The position numbers were made by a program, and so were the translations under genes. 64,000 nt of DNA, from assembly GCF_003544915.1 (NCBI RefSeq), contig NZ_CP032097.1:62001-126000 (forward strand). Direction: 5' to 3'. This document shows positions 16,221-25,614 of the stretch, in pieces. Origin of the DNA: Arcobacter ellisii. GTDB taxonomy: Bacteria; Campylobacterota; Campylobacteria; Campylobacterales; Arcobacteraceae. Numbering within the stretch: the first letter of the stretch is position 1; each line of letters starts with the position of its first letter. The notes beneath the pieces are model-generated. The model was not told where the DNA came from. It saw nothing but the letters and a program-made list of their open reading frames with translations, and did no database searches.

Positions 16221-16808
16221 TCAAGATTTTACAAAAATCACATATCCTGATTTTGGACCATGAGCTCCAATAACTAATGATTGTTCAATATCTGCAGTTT
16301 TAGATGGACCTGAAATAAATACGCCATAACCTTGGTTTTCAAAAGAGATTTTTTCATATGCTTCATGCATATTGTTTAAAATATCATTTTCATCTATAAC
16401 AATAACGATATTTTGTGCAATAAAGTATAAAGCTCTATGTCTATTTGATGGATTTTTCATCCAAATTGCACCATTTTCTGCAACTGCAAAATTTCCTTTT
16501 ACAATAGCTAAATCAATATCTTTTAAATCATGAGCATCTTCAAAGCTATTTGCATAAAAATTTCCTAAATTACAAAAATCTACATTAGATGCTATTTGTT
16601 TCTCTTCAGGATATAACTCTTTTATCGTTTTGTCTAAATCTTTTTTATCAATAATTAAAGCTTTCCCACCAACACTTTCAAGCATTGTAGAAAAAGTTTT
16701 AAATTTATCTTCAAACTTTATTCCAAAATTATCATATGAAGGAAGTTTTACATCTTTTACAACATTGTTTGCTTTTATTGCATTTAATATTTTTTCTTTA
16801 CTTGTCAT
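16221..16808 (-). CDS. lutC: Lactate utilisation protein C (LUD domain)
   Basis: 195 residues, a single LUD domain: LAIVKGNFAVAENGAIWMKN, followed by IVIVIDENDI and a C-terminal ISGPSKTADIEQSLVIGAHG motif. LutC is the non-Fe-S member of the three-protein L-lactate dehydrogenase complex (YkgG). The start overlaps lutB by 11 bases, typical of translational coupling. Confidence 0.95.
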   Translation of the reverse strand: MTSKEKILNAIKANNVVKDVKLPSYDNFGIKFEDKFKTFSTMLESVGGKALIIDKKDLDKTIKELYPEEKQIASNVDFCNLGNFYANSFEDAHDLKDIDLAIVKGNFAVAENGAIWMKNPSNRHRALYFIAQNIVIVIDENDILNNMHEAYEKISFENQGYGVFISGPSKTADIEQSLVIGAHGPKSGYVIFVKS

Positions 16809-18180
16809 CTAATTCTCCTTCTTTGAACATCTCTTTAAAGCTTTTTGGTGGGAATTTTGGTAAGTCTCTTTGTTTCCCCCAAACATTTGCTTTATTATAA
16901 AGTATAAAATTTGGAAGTTTTGGAACAATAATTCTTGCCATTTTTCCAGCAAAGTCAAATAACGCAGGTTTACTCATCACCCAAGTGGTTACTTTCATAA
17001 TCATTTTCTTTTTGCTATCAATTAAATCAGCATTTCCTAAATCTTGTCTTAGACTATAAAGTTGTGAATCTAAATCAATTTTAACTGGACATACATTTGA
17101 ACATGAACCACATAATGTACATGCAAAAGGTAAAGAGTTATGAAGTTCTGGATGTCTTGCACTTCCTAAAATAGAACCAATTGGTCCTGGAATTACATAT
17201 TCATACGAGTGACCACCACTTCTTCTATAAACAGGACATGTATTCATACATGCACCACATCTAATACAATTTAATGCTCTTTTATTTTTTGTTGATGATA
17301 AGAATTGAGTTCTTTTATTATCAACAATAATTATGTGCATTTTTCCACCCTCAACACTTCCATGGAAATGTGAAGTATATGAAGTAATTGGTTGTCCAGT
17401 TGCACTTCTTGCTAATAATCTTGTAAATACAGATAAATCTTCAAGTCTTGGAATAATTTTTTCAATACCCATTGAAGCAATATGAAGTTTAGGAACACTC
17501 GCTCCCATATCTGCATTTCCTTCATTTGTACAAACTACAACTCCACCAGTATTTGCAATTGCAAAATTAACTCCAGTTAATCCAGCATCAGCAGTTAAAA
17601 AATCTTCTCTAAGCGCAGCACGTGCAGCTCGTGTAAGATAAGTTGGGTCATAGTTTCCTTTTTCAGTTCCAAGTTTTTCATGGAATGTATCTGAAACATC
17701 TGATTTTTTTAAGTGAATTGCTGGAAGAACGATATGTGAAGGTGGTTCATTTCTAAGCTGTACAATTCTTTCACCTAAATCTGTATCAATTACTTCAATT
17801 CCTCTACTTTCTAAGTAAGGATTTAAGTGACACTCTTCTGTTAGCATTGATTTAGATTTAACGATTTTTTTCACGTTATTTTCACTTAAAATTTTGTGAA
17901 CAATTTCATTGTGCTCTTTGGCATCACATGCAAAGTGAACTGTAATTCCTTTTGCTGTTGCATTTTTTTCAAACTCTAATAGATATTTATCTAAATTAGC
18001 CATTGTATGAGTTTTTATTTGATTTGCATATTCTCTTAATTGTTCCCATTCAGGAATAGATTTACTAGCTCTATCTCTTTTTTCTCTTACAAACCATAAT
18101 GCTTGGTCATGCCAATGCATTCTTTCATCATTAGCTACAAACTTTGTTGCATTATCTGAGTGGTTGTGATTTGTACTCAT
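16798..18180 (-). CDS. lutB: Lactate utilisation Fe-S protein B
   Basis: 460 residues: N-terminal LUD-like domain (GLTGVNFAIANTGGVVVCTN near 215) followed by a two-cluster ferredoxin module, CIRCGACMNTCPVYRRSGGH and CTLCGSCSNVCPVKIDL, and a C-terminal helical segment. LutB (YkgF) passes electrons from lactate oxidation to the quinone pool. A His-rich start (MSTNHNHSDN) is a small oddity. It overlaps lutA by four bases. Confidence 0.95.
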   Translation of the reverse strand: MSTNHNHSDNATKFVANDERMHWHDQALWFVREKRDRASKSIPEWEQLREYANQIKTHTMANLDKYLLEFEKNATAKGITVHFACDAKEHNEIVHKILSENNVKKIVKSKSMLTEECHLNPYLESRGIEVIDTDLGERIVQLRNEPPSHIVLPAIHLKKSDVSDTFHEKLGTEKGNYDPTYLTRAARAALREDFLTADAGLTGVNFAIANTGGVVVCTNEGNADMGASVPKLHIASMGIEKIIPRLEDLSVFTRLLARSATGQPITSYTSHFHGSVEGGKMHIIIVDNKRTQFLSSTKNKRALNCIRCGACMNTCPVYRRSGGHSYEYVIPGPIGSILGSARHPELHNSLPFACTLCGSCSNVCPVKIDLDSQLYSLRQDLGNADLIDSKKKMIMKVTTWVMSKPALFDFAGKMARIIVPKLPNFILYNKANVWGKQRDLPKFPPKSFKEMFKEGELDDK

Positions 18181-18926
18181 GGTCTAACTCCTGCAAGAAT
18201 TTCAACTATATGCATAACTTTGATTGGATTTTTATCTCTATTTATAATTCCATCCATATGCATTAAACACGACATGTCAGCACCTGTTATGATTTTAGCC
18301 TCTGAATCTATGTGGTCTTTGATTCTATCTTTTCCCATTGCAACTGAAATTGCTTCTTCTGCAACACTAAATGTTCCACCAAATCCACAACACTCATCTT
18401 CTCTTCTTAATGTAACTAATTCAATATCATTTACTTTATTTAATAGGTTTTTTAATTTTGAATTATAAGGAATATTAAGTTCACTTGCAGTTGCAAGTTT
18501 TAAAACTCTATGTCCGTGACAAGAGTTGTGAACTCCAACTTTATAAGGGAAAGAGTGGTCAAATTTAATATTTTCAAGTTTAATTACATCATGTAAAAAT
18601 TCGCAAACTTCATAAATCGAAGTTTTTACTTTATTAAAATCTTTATCGTCATTAAAAAATTCTGCATAATGCTCTTTTACCATTGAAACACATGAACCAC
18701 TTGGTGCTACAATGTAATCATAATCTTTAAATGTTTTTACAAAATTTATAGCTAAAGTTTTTACATCTTTTGAACAGCCAGAGTTTGCCATAGGCTGTCC
18801 ACAGCAAGTTTGACTTAAAGGGTAATCAATATTTAAACCCTGATTTTTTAGTAGTTTGTATGTTGCTTTACAAATGTCTGGATACAATTCATTCATAAAA
18901 CATGGAATAAATAAACCAATTTTCAT
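18177..18926 (-). CDS. lutA: Lactate utilisation protein A (CCG domains)
   Basis: 249 residues with two cysteine-rich CCG-type repeats, QTCCGQPMANSGC and DECCGFGGTFSV, as in LutA/YkgE and the GlpC/HdrB family, where they hold an Fe-S centre. It also has the family CHGHRVL segment in VGVHNSCHGHRV. It heads the lutABC operon; AAGGAGAAAGT gives a strong ribosome binding site. Confidence 0.95.
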   Translation of the reverse strand: MKIGLFIPCFMNELYPDICKATYKLLKNQGLNIDYPLSQTCCGQPMANSGCSKDVKTLAINFVKTFKDYDYIVAPSGSCVSMVKEHYAEFFNDDKDFNKVKTSIYEVCEFLHDVIKLENIKFDHSFPYKVGVHNSCHGHRVLKLATASELNIPYNSKLKNLLNKVNDIELVTLRREDECCGFGGTFSVAEEAISVAMGKDRIKDHIDSEAKIITGADMSCLMHMDGIINRDKNPIKVMHIVEILAGVRP

Positions 18927-18987
18927 ACTTTCTCCTTATATTTAATAACATAATTTTATATTTAAAGTATGAAATAAATATGATATT

Positions 18988-20002
<1,015 letters not shown>

Positions 20003-20005
20003 TCA

Positions 20006-20014
20006 ATTATATCA
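20006..20014 (-). promoter_or_regulatory. Extended -10 promoter of the dCMP deaminase gene
   Basis: The minus strand reads TGATATAAT, matching TGnTATAAT exactly, 25 bases before the start codon. Confidence 0.5.
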
Positions 20015-20097
20015 AAAAGATATTTCAAAGATATTTTATTCCTAAACTTAAATAAAGCTTATTTAATTTAACAAAAATATATTTATCAGAAAAATTG

Positions 20098-20106
20098 TGC
20101 TATTAT
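20098..20106 (+). promoter_or_regulatory. Extended -10 promoter of accBC
   Basis: TGCTATTAT (extended -10 with one mismatch) lies 34 bases before the accB ATG; the leader ends in AAAGG. Confidence 0.45.
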
Positions 20107-20139
20107 GAGAAAAAATTTTACTAAATATAAAGGCTAAGT

Positions 20140-20607
20140 ATGGATTTTAAAGACATCAAAGAATTAATTAGAGTTTTCGACAAAAGCGAACTTAACAAAT
20201 TAAAAGTTAAAGAGGGTGAATTCGAAATCTCTATGCAAAGAGGTTTTGAAGGTGTTGTAACTACTGTATCAGCTGCTCCTGCAGTTGCTGCTCCTGTTGC
20301 AGCTGTTAGCGCACCAGTTGCAACTGTAAATGTAGCTTCAACAGAAACAGCAACAACTGCAAAGAGTGGAGATATGATTAACTCTCCAATGGTAGGAACA
20401 TTTTATTCTTCACCTTCTCCAGAATCTCCAGCATTTGTAAATGTAGGTGATACTGTAAAAAAAGGTCAAACTCTTTGTATTTTAGAAGCAATGAAAATTA
20501 TGAATGAGGTTGAAGCTGAATTTGATTGTAAAATTTTAGAGATTCTTGTTAAAGATGGTTCTCCTGTTGAGTATGATATGCCAATTTTTGTTGTTGAAAA
20601 ATTATAA
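20140..20607 (+). CDS. accB: Biotin carboxyl carrier protein of acetyl-CoA carboxylase
   Basis: 155 residues. Residues 1-40 are the AccB N-terminal dimer region, about 45-80 an Ala/Val/Pro-rich flexible linker, and the C-terminal biotinyl domain carries EAMKIMNEVEAEF with the biotinylated lysine, plus the thumb-like SPMVGTFYSSPSPES segment. It carries carboxybiotin between AccC and the carboxyltransferase in fatty acid synthesis. accC follows after nine bases; the usual accBC operon. Confidence 0.97.
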   Translation: MDFKDIKELIRVFDKSELNKLKVKEGEFEISMQRGFEGVVTTVSAAPAVAAPVAAVSAPVATVNVASTETATTAKSGDMINSPMVGTFYSSPSPESPAFVNVGDTVKKGQTLCILEAMKIMNEVEAEFDCKILEILVKDGSPVEYDMPIFVVEKL

Positions 20608-20616
20608 GAGTTACAT

Positions 20617-21969
20617 ATGGCAGAAATTAAAAAAATTTTAATAGCTAACAGAGGAGAAATCGTTCAAAGAGCTGTTAGAACAATAAGAGAAATGGGAAAA
20701 AAATCAGTTGCTATTTATAGTGCTGGTGATAAAAATGCATCATATTTAAAACATGCAGATGAAGCTGTATGTATTGGTGGTGCAAAATCAAGTGAGTCAT
20801 ACTTAAATATTCCAGCAATTATAACAGCTGCTGAAATGACAGGTTGTGATGCAATTTTCCCAGGATATGGTTTCTTATCTGAAAATCAAGATTTTGTTGA
20901 AATTTGTAGATTACACAATATCAAATTTATCGGTCCATCTGTTGAAGTAATGGAAAAAATGGCTGATAAATCAAAAGCAAAAGAAGAGATGATTAAAGCT
21001 GGTGTTCCAGTTGTTCCAGGAAGTAAAGGTGCTGTTCACTCTGTAACTGAAGGTAAAAAAGTTGCTGCTGAAATTGGTTACCCAATTATGGCAAAAGCTG
21101 CTGCTGGTGGTGGTGGAAGAGGAATGAGACTTATTAAAGATGAGTCAGAATTTGACCAACTATTTATGGCAGCATCAAGTGAAGCATTAGCTGCATTTGG
21201 CGATGGAACTATGTATCTTGAAAGATTTATTAATAATCCAAGACATATTGAAGTTCAAGTTGTTGGAGATTCTCACGGTAATGCTATTCACATTGGTGAA
21301 AGAGATTGTTCTTTACAAAGAAGACATCAAAAAGTTATTGAAGAGTCACCTGCAATTTTATTAAATGATGAAACTAGAGCAAAACTTCATGAAGTTGCTG
21401 TAAAAGCTACTAAATATTTAAAATATGAAGGTGCAGGAACATTTGAATTCTTAGCTGATGACCAACAAAATATTTATTTTATGGAAATGAATACAAGATT
21501 ACAAGTTGAGCATCCAGTTTCTGAAATGGTTTCAGGAATTGATATTGTTGAACTAATGATTAAAGTTGCTGAGGGTGAAAAAGTTCCTCCACAAGAAAAA
21601 ATTAAATTTAGAGGTCATGCAATTGAGTGTAGAATTACAGCAGAAGATCCAAATACATTTTTACCAAGTCCAGGAAAAGTAACTCAATGGATGGTTCCTG
21701 GTGGAAGAAATGTAAGAGTAGATTCTCATGTTTATACAAACTATGTAGTTCCTCCTTATTATGACTCAATGATTGGAAAACTAATCGTTTGGGGAAGAGA
21801 TAGAAATAAAGCTATAAACATTATGAAAAGAGCCTTAGCTGAATTTGAAGTAGAAGGAATTAAAACTACAATTCCATTCCACCAAAAAATGATGGAAAAT
21901 GAAGATTTTATCTCAAATAACTATGATACTAAATACTTAGAAAACTACAAAGGTTTAGAGGATTTATAA
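20617..21969 (+). CDS. accC: Biotin carboxylase subunit of acetyl-CoA carboxylase
   Basis: 450 residues, full length. The N-terminal KILIANRGEIVQRAVRT, the glycine-rich ATP loop AAGGGGRGMRLI, the ERDCSLQRRHQKVIEESP motif and MNTRLQVEHPVSEMV are all present. It carboxylates the biotin on AccB using bicarbonate and ATP. It ends the operon at a clear terminator. Confidence 0.98.
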   Translation: MAEIKKILIANRGEIVQRAVRTIREMGKKSVAIYSAGDKNASYLKHADEAVCIGGAKSSESYLNIPAIITAAEMTGCDAIFPGYGFLSENQDFVEICRLHNIKFIGPSVEVMEKMADKSKAKEEMIKAGVPVVPGSKGAVHSVTEGKKVAAEIGYPIMAKAAAGGGGRGMRLIKDESEFDQLFMAASSEALAAFGDGTMYLERFINNPRHIEVQVVGDSHGNAIHIGERDCSLQRRHQKVIEESPAILLNDETRAKLHEVAVKATKYLKYEGAGTFEFLADDQQNIYFMEMNTRLQVEHPVSEMVSGIDIVELMIKVAEGEKVPPQEKIKFRGHAIECRITAEDPNTFLPSPGKVTQWMVPGGRNVRVDSHVYTNYVVPPYYDSMIGKLIVWGRDRNKAINIMKRALAEFEVEGIKTTIPFHQKMMENEDFISNNYDTKYLENYKGLEDL

Positions 21970-21973
21970 GATT

Positions 21974-21993
21974 AAGAGCTTTGCTCTTTTTCT
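21974..21993 (+). terminator. Rho-independent terminator of accBC
   Basis: AAGAGC-TTT-GCTCTT stem-loop followed by TTT-C-TT, starting five bases after the accC stop. Confidence 0.7.
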
Positions 21994-22037
21994 TAAAGCT
22001 TAAATTTATCTAAAATTAGATATACTCCGCCAAAATT

Positions 22038-22177
22038 ATACACATTTATATACCCATTTTACTTTGATGGATTATCAAAGATTCATTTTTCAAAACTGAC
22101 TTACTTGCAAGACTCAAATTGCGTTTTAATTGTACTTTTATGGGAGATTTAAATCTAACTTATATAACCGTGTGTAT
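22038..22177 (+). ncRNA. Structured 5' leader of the DEAD-box helicase gene
   Basis: The 240-base gap between accC and the helicase gene holds no ORF but folds as one unit. ATACACA at 22038-22044 pairs with TGTGTAT at 22171-22177, and after a 1x3 internal loop TTATATA pairs with TATATAA (22161-22167), giving about 14 bp that close the element. Inside are a perfect hairpin CTTTGAT/ATCAAAG (22062-22080, loop GGATT) and the self-complementary CTTGCAAG (22104-22111) and AGATTTAAATCT (22145-22156). It ends 31 bases before the start codon. Cold-shock helicase genes often have long, regulated leaders; that this one is regulatory is inference. Confidence 0.5.
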
Positions 22178-22208
22178 TTTTTAATAAATTATATACAAAG
22201 GTAAAAAA

Positions 22209-23798
22209 ATGACTTTTAACGAATTCAATTTTAAAGAACAATTACAAAAAGCAATCGACGAGGCAGGATTTAAAGAACCAAGTCCAATTCAAGAACAAGC
22301 AATTCCAGTTATTTTATCAGGAAAAGATATTGTTGGACAAGCTCACACAGGTACAGGAAAAACAGCAGCATTTGGACTTCCAATTTTAAATAAATTAAAG
22401 GGAAAATCAGGTGTTGAAGCAGTTGTAATTGTTCCAACTAGAGAACTTGCAATGCAAGTTTCAGATGAATTATATAGATTTGGAAGATTCTTAGGAATTA
22501 ACACTGCAACTGTTTATGGTGGACAAGCTTATGCTAGACAAATCAAATTAATTGAAAATGCAAGTATTATTATTGCAACTCCTGGAAGATTTTTAGATCT
22601 TTTAAGAGGTGATAAAATTGATATAAAACCAGATTTTGTTATTCTTGATGAAGCAGATGAAATGCTTGATATGGGATTTTTAGATGATATTAAAGAGATT
22701 TTTACTTTCTTACCAGAAAATAGACAAACTTTATTATTCTCTGCAACTATGCCAACAGCAATTAAAAATCTTGCAAAAACAATTTTAAAAGAACCAGAAT
22801 TTATTACATTAACAAAAAGTGATGTAACAAATGCAAAAATTACTCAAACTTTTTATGTTGTAGATGAAAAAGAGAGAGATGATGCATTAATTAGACTTTA
22901 TGATTACAAAAATCCAACAAAATCAATTATTTTTTGTAGAACTAAAAAAGAAGTTGATAGATTATCAACATTTATGGTTTCTCAAGGATTTATGGCAAAA
23001 GGTCTTCATGGTGATATGGAACAAAGACAAAGAGAAGAAGCAATTAGAGCATTTAAAACTTCTAAACTTGAAATCTTAATTGCAACAGACGTTGCAGCAA
23101 GAGGATTAGACGTAAATGATGTTTCACATGTATTTAACTATCATTTACCATTTGATTCTGAGTCATACGTACATAGAATTGGAAGAACAGGTAGAGCTGG
23201 TAAAGAAGGTGTTGCTGTTTCAATTGTTACTCCACATGAATTTAGAATGTTACAAAAAATTGAAAAAAATATCGGTACAAAATTAGAAGGTAAAACAGTT
23301 CCAAATATCAGTTCTGTAAAAATGAAAAAATTTGCTGATTTAAAACAACAAATAATTGAGCAAGAAGTAAAAGATTATGCTTTAGAGTTAGTTGAAGAGT
23401 TAAAAGAAGAGTTTGATATCTCTACAATTGCTTTCAAATTAGCTTCAATGATTTCTGCATCAACTTATGTTCAAGGGAATAATAATATCGGAAAATCTGA
23501 AAGTGATATTAAAAGACTTATTGAAAATAGTTCAAGAAATGATAGAGAAGACTCTGGAAGAAATTCAAGAGGTGGAAGAGGTGGACGATTTGGTTCAAGA
23601 GGTGGAGATAGAGATAGAGGTTCAAGAAGCGGTGATAGAAACGGTGACAGAAACTCAAGAGGTGGAGATAGAGATAGAGCACCAAGAGGTGATAGAGCTC
23701 CAAGACCATCAGGAGATAGAAAACCAAGTGGAGATAGAGCTCCAAGAGGTGACAGACCTTCAAGACCATCAGGTGATAGAAGTAGAAAAAGGGATTAA
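22209..23798 (+). CDS. deaD: DEAD-box ATP-dependent RNA helicase (DeaD/CsdA-like)
   Basis: 529 residues. Q motif (F-x-E-P-S-P-IQEQAIP), motif I AHTGTGKT with K51, motif II DEAD at 147-150, SAT motif (LLFSATMP), and helicase C with HRIGRTGRAGKEG. After about residue 345 comes a DbpA-like region, and from about 436 a Gly/Arg/Asp-rich tail of repeated GDR and RGG units for RNA binding. Such enzymes unwind RNA in ribosome assembly and mRNA decay, especially in the cold; in epsilonproteobacteria a DEAD helicase works with RNase J, which is also encoded here. A long folded leader precedes it. Confidence 0.93.
   Translation: MTFNEFNFKEQLQKAIDEAGFKEPSPIQEQAIPVILSGKDIVGQAHTGTGKTAAFGLPILNKLKGKSGVEAVVIVPTRELAMQVSDELYRFGRFLGINTATVYGGQAYARQIKLIENASIIIATPGRFLDLLRGDKIDIKPDFVILDEADEMLDMGFLDDIKEIFTFLPENRQTLLFSATMPTAIKNLAKTILKEPEFITLTKSDVTNAKITQTFYVVDEKERDDALIRLYDYKNPTKSIIFCRTKKEVDRLSTFMVSQGFMAKGLHGDMEQRQREEAIRAFKTSKLEILIATDVAARGLDVNDVSHVFNYHLPFDSESYVHRIGRTGRAGKEGVAVSIVTPHEFRMLQKIEKNIGTKLEGKTVPNISSVKMKKFADLKQQIIEQEVKDYALELVEELKEEFDISTIAFKLASMISASTYVQGNNNIGKSESDIKRLIENSSRNDREDSGRNSRGGRGGRFGSRGGDRDRGSRSGDRNGDRNSRGGDRDRAPRGDRAPRPSGDRKPSGDRAPRGDRPSRPSGDRSRKRD
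23560..23790 (+). repeat. Low-complexity repeats encoding the RGG/GDR tail
   Basis: Repeated units such as GGAGATAGAGATAGAG and GGTGATAGAGCTCCAAGA encode the helicase's RGG/GDR tail. The purine bias also produces long shadow ORFs in other frames. Such tracts vary in copy number between strains. Confidence 0.7.
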
Positions 23799-23808
23799 TC
23801 CTTTTTTC
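23786..23808 (+). terminator. Terminator after the DEAD-box helicase gene
   Basis: AAAAAGG pairs with CCTTTTT around GATTAAT and continues into a T-run. The stem overlaps the stop codon. Confidence 0.6.
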
Positions 23809-23907
23809 TAAAACATTCTCTATAAAATATATATAATCTCTTCAAATAATAACTTTTAACTATAATAAATTTAAGCTTTTTTAAAGGTTTAATAAGAAAT
23901 TTCCTAC

Positions 23908-23913
23908 TATAAT
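23908..23913 (+). promoter_or_regulatory. Candidate -10 box of the PiT transporter gene
   Basis: TATAAT in the context CCTACTATAATATTATCC, 42 bases before the TTG start codon. Confidence 0.45.
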
Positions 23914-23955
23914 ATTATCCTACTTACGTTACAAAATAATTACAAAAGGTTTACT

Positions 23956-25542
23956 TTGGATATTAAAACGATTAACAGGTTTGAAAAAGCGCAAGCAAAA
24001 ACATTACCTGGCTTTGCTAAATTATCATTAGCACTTCTATTTATTGTTGTAGTTTTCTTATGGTCATATGCTTCTCATGGAAATCTTCCTAACAATATGT
24101 TTTTAATTATTGGTGCTGTTTTTGGTGCTTATATGGCTATGAATATTGGTGCTAATGATGTTGCAAATAACGTTGGGCCAGCTGTTGGTTCAAAAGCACT
24201 TACTTTAACAGGTGCAATAATGATTGCTGCTATATTTGAGTCATTAGGTGCTTTTATTGCTGGTGGGGATGTTGTTAAAACAATCAAAGATGGAATTATT
24301 AATCCTTCAATGATAGAAAATCCTGAAATATTTATTTGGGCAATGACAGCTGCTTTATTATCAGCAGCTTTATGGTTAAATTTTGCAACTTCTATTGGTG
24401 CTCCTGTTTCAACTACACACTCAATTGTTGGTGGGGTAATGGGTGCAGGAATTGCAGCAGCTGGTTTTGCAATTGTTTCTTGGGATACAGTTGGAAAAAT
24501 TGTTGCTTCTTGGATAGTTTCTCCACTTCTTGGTGGAATTATTGCAGCTGCATTTTTATTTTTTATAAAAAAACAAATTGTTTATCAAGATAATATGTTA
24601 GAAGCATCAAAAAAATTTGTTCCTGTATTAATTGCAATTATGACTTGGACTTTTAGTACATATATTATTTTAAAAGGTTTAAAAGAATTAGTTGAATTAA
24701 ACTTTATTACAGCTGCAATTATAGGATTTCTTATTAGTGTTGCTGTTTACTTTTTTGTTAAACCAATCATTGCAAAATCATCTTTAAAATTATCAAATAC
24801 AAGATCTTCTGTTAATACTTTATTTAATATTCCTTTAGTTTTTGCTGCAGCTTTATTATCATTTGCTCACGGTGCAAATGATGTTGCAAATGCAATTGGA
24901 CCACTTGCAGCAATTAATGATGCAATTATAAATGTTGAAATCTCAAGCAAAGTAGCTATTCCATTTTGGATTATGGCTGTTGGTGCATTTGGTATTGTTG
25001 TTGGGCTTATGTTATATGGTCCAAAACTTATTAAAACGGTTGGTTCTGAAATTACTGAGTTAGACCAAATGAGAGCTTATTCAATTGCAATGTCAGCTGC
25101 TTTTACTGTTATTGTTGCAAGTCAATTAGGTCTTCCTGTATCTTCAACACACATTGCTGTTGGAGGAGTTTTTGGAGTAGGATTTTTAAGAGAAATTTTA
25201 GACAATAATGAAAAAAGATTTTTGCAAGAAACAAGAAAAAGATTTAAAAGACATAAAAGAGAGTTAGATTTTATGCAAGAAGAGTTAGATAGACTTGAAT
25301 TGATAAAAGATAAATCTAAAGCTCATTATATGAAAATTGTTGAATTGTATAAAAAAATTGATGATAGAGAAAATCTTGTTAAACAAGAAAGAAAAGATGT
25401 TAAAGATGCAAAAAGTACAAAATATGTAAAAAGAGATGCAATTAAAAAAATAGTTGCTGCTTGGATTATTACTGTGCCTGCTGCTGCAATTCTTTCTGCT
25501 GCAATTTTCTTTATGATTAAGGGTATTATGGTTACTGCATAG
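23956..25542 (+). CDS. pit: Inorganic phosphate transporter, PiT family
   Basis: 528 residues. Both copies of the PiT signature are visible: NIGANDVANNVGPAVGSKAL (about 64-83) and SFAHGANDVANAIGPLA (about 304-320), plus SIGAPVSTTHSIVGGVMG and QLGLPVSSTHIAVGGVFG. About 11 membrane helices. A charged cytoplasmic segment (about 418-500, KR/E-rich, coiled-coil-like) sits before the last helix, as in many bacterial members. The start is TTG, since the next Met is at residue 48 inside the second helix; AAAGGT precedes it. It is a phosphate:cation symporter. Confidence 0.93.
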   Translation: MDIKTINRFEKAQAKTLPGFAKLSLALLFIVVVFLWSYASHGNLPNNMFLIIGAVFGAYMAMNIGANDVANNVGPAVGSKALTLTGAIMIAAIFESLGAFIAGGDVVKTIKDGIINPSMIENPEIFIWAMTAALLSAALWLNFATSIGAPVSTTHSIVGGVMGAGIAAAGFAIVSWDTVGKIVASWIVSPLLGGIIAAAFLFFIKKQIVYQDNMLEASKKFVPVLIAIMTWTFSTYIILKGLKELVELNFITAAIIGFLISVAVYFFVKPIIAKSSLKLSNTRSSVNTLFNIPLVFAAALLSFAHGANDVANAIGPLAAINDAIINVEISSKVAIPFWIMAVGAFGIVVGLMLYGPKLIKTVGSEITELDQMRAYSIAMSAAFTVIVASQLGLPVSSTHIAVGGVFGVGFLREILDNNEKRFLQETRKRFKRHKRELDFMQEELDRLELIKDKSKAHYMKIVELYKKIDDRENLVKQERKDVKDAKSTKYVKRDAIKKIVAAWIITVPAAAILSAAIFFMIKGIMVTA

Positions 25543-25556
25543 GAATTTTCCTATGC
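25537..25556 (+). terminator. Hairpin at the end of the PiT gene
   Basis: GCATAGGA/TCCTATGC stem overlapping the stop codon; followed by AAAACTTCTTTTTATTT, so only moderately terminator-like. Confidence 0.45.
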
Positions 25557-25583
25557 AAAACTTCTTTTTATTTATCTCATTAA

Positions 25584-25592
25584 TGATAAAAT
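25584..25592 (+). promoter_or_regulatory. Extended -10 promoter of the AEC transporter gene
   Basis: TGATAAAAT (TGnTAnAAT pattern). It predicts a transcript starting near 25599, just before the AGGA ribosome binding site at 25608-25611. Confidence 0.45.
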
Positions 25593-25614
25593 CTCTTAAA
25601 AAATTTTAGGATTT

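Noticed and set aside
23467-23811. Long overlapping ORFs on both strands of the DEAD-box helicase tail.
   Set aside because: They are shadows of the purine-rich GDR/RGG repeat; products are low-complexity Glu/Ile or Leu/His strings.
23929-23947. TTACAAAA direct repeat with 11-bp spacing before the PiT transporter, resembling a Pho box.
   Set aside because: It lies downstream of the likely -10 box and runs into the ribosome binding site and start codon, so it is not placed for activation; the words are simple AT-rich text.
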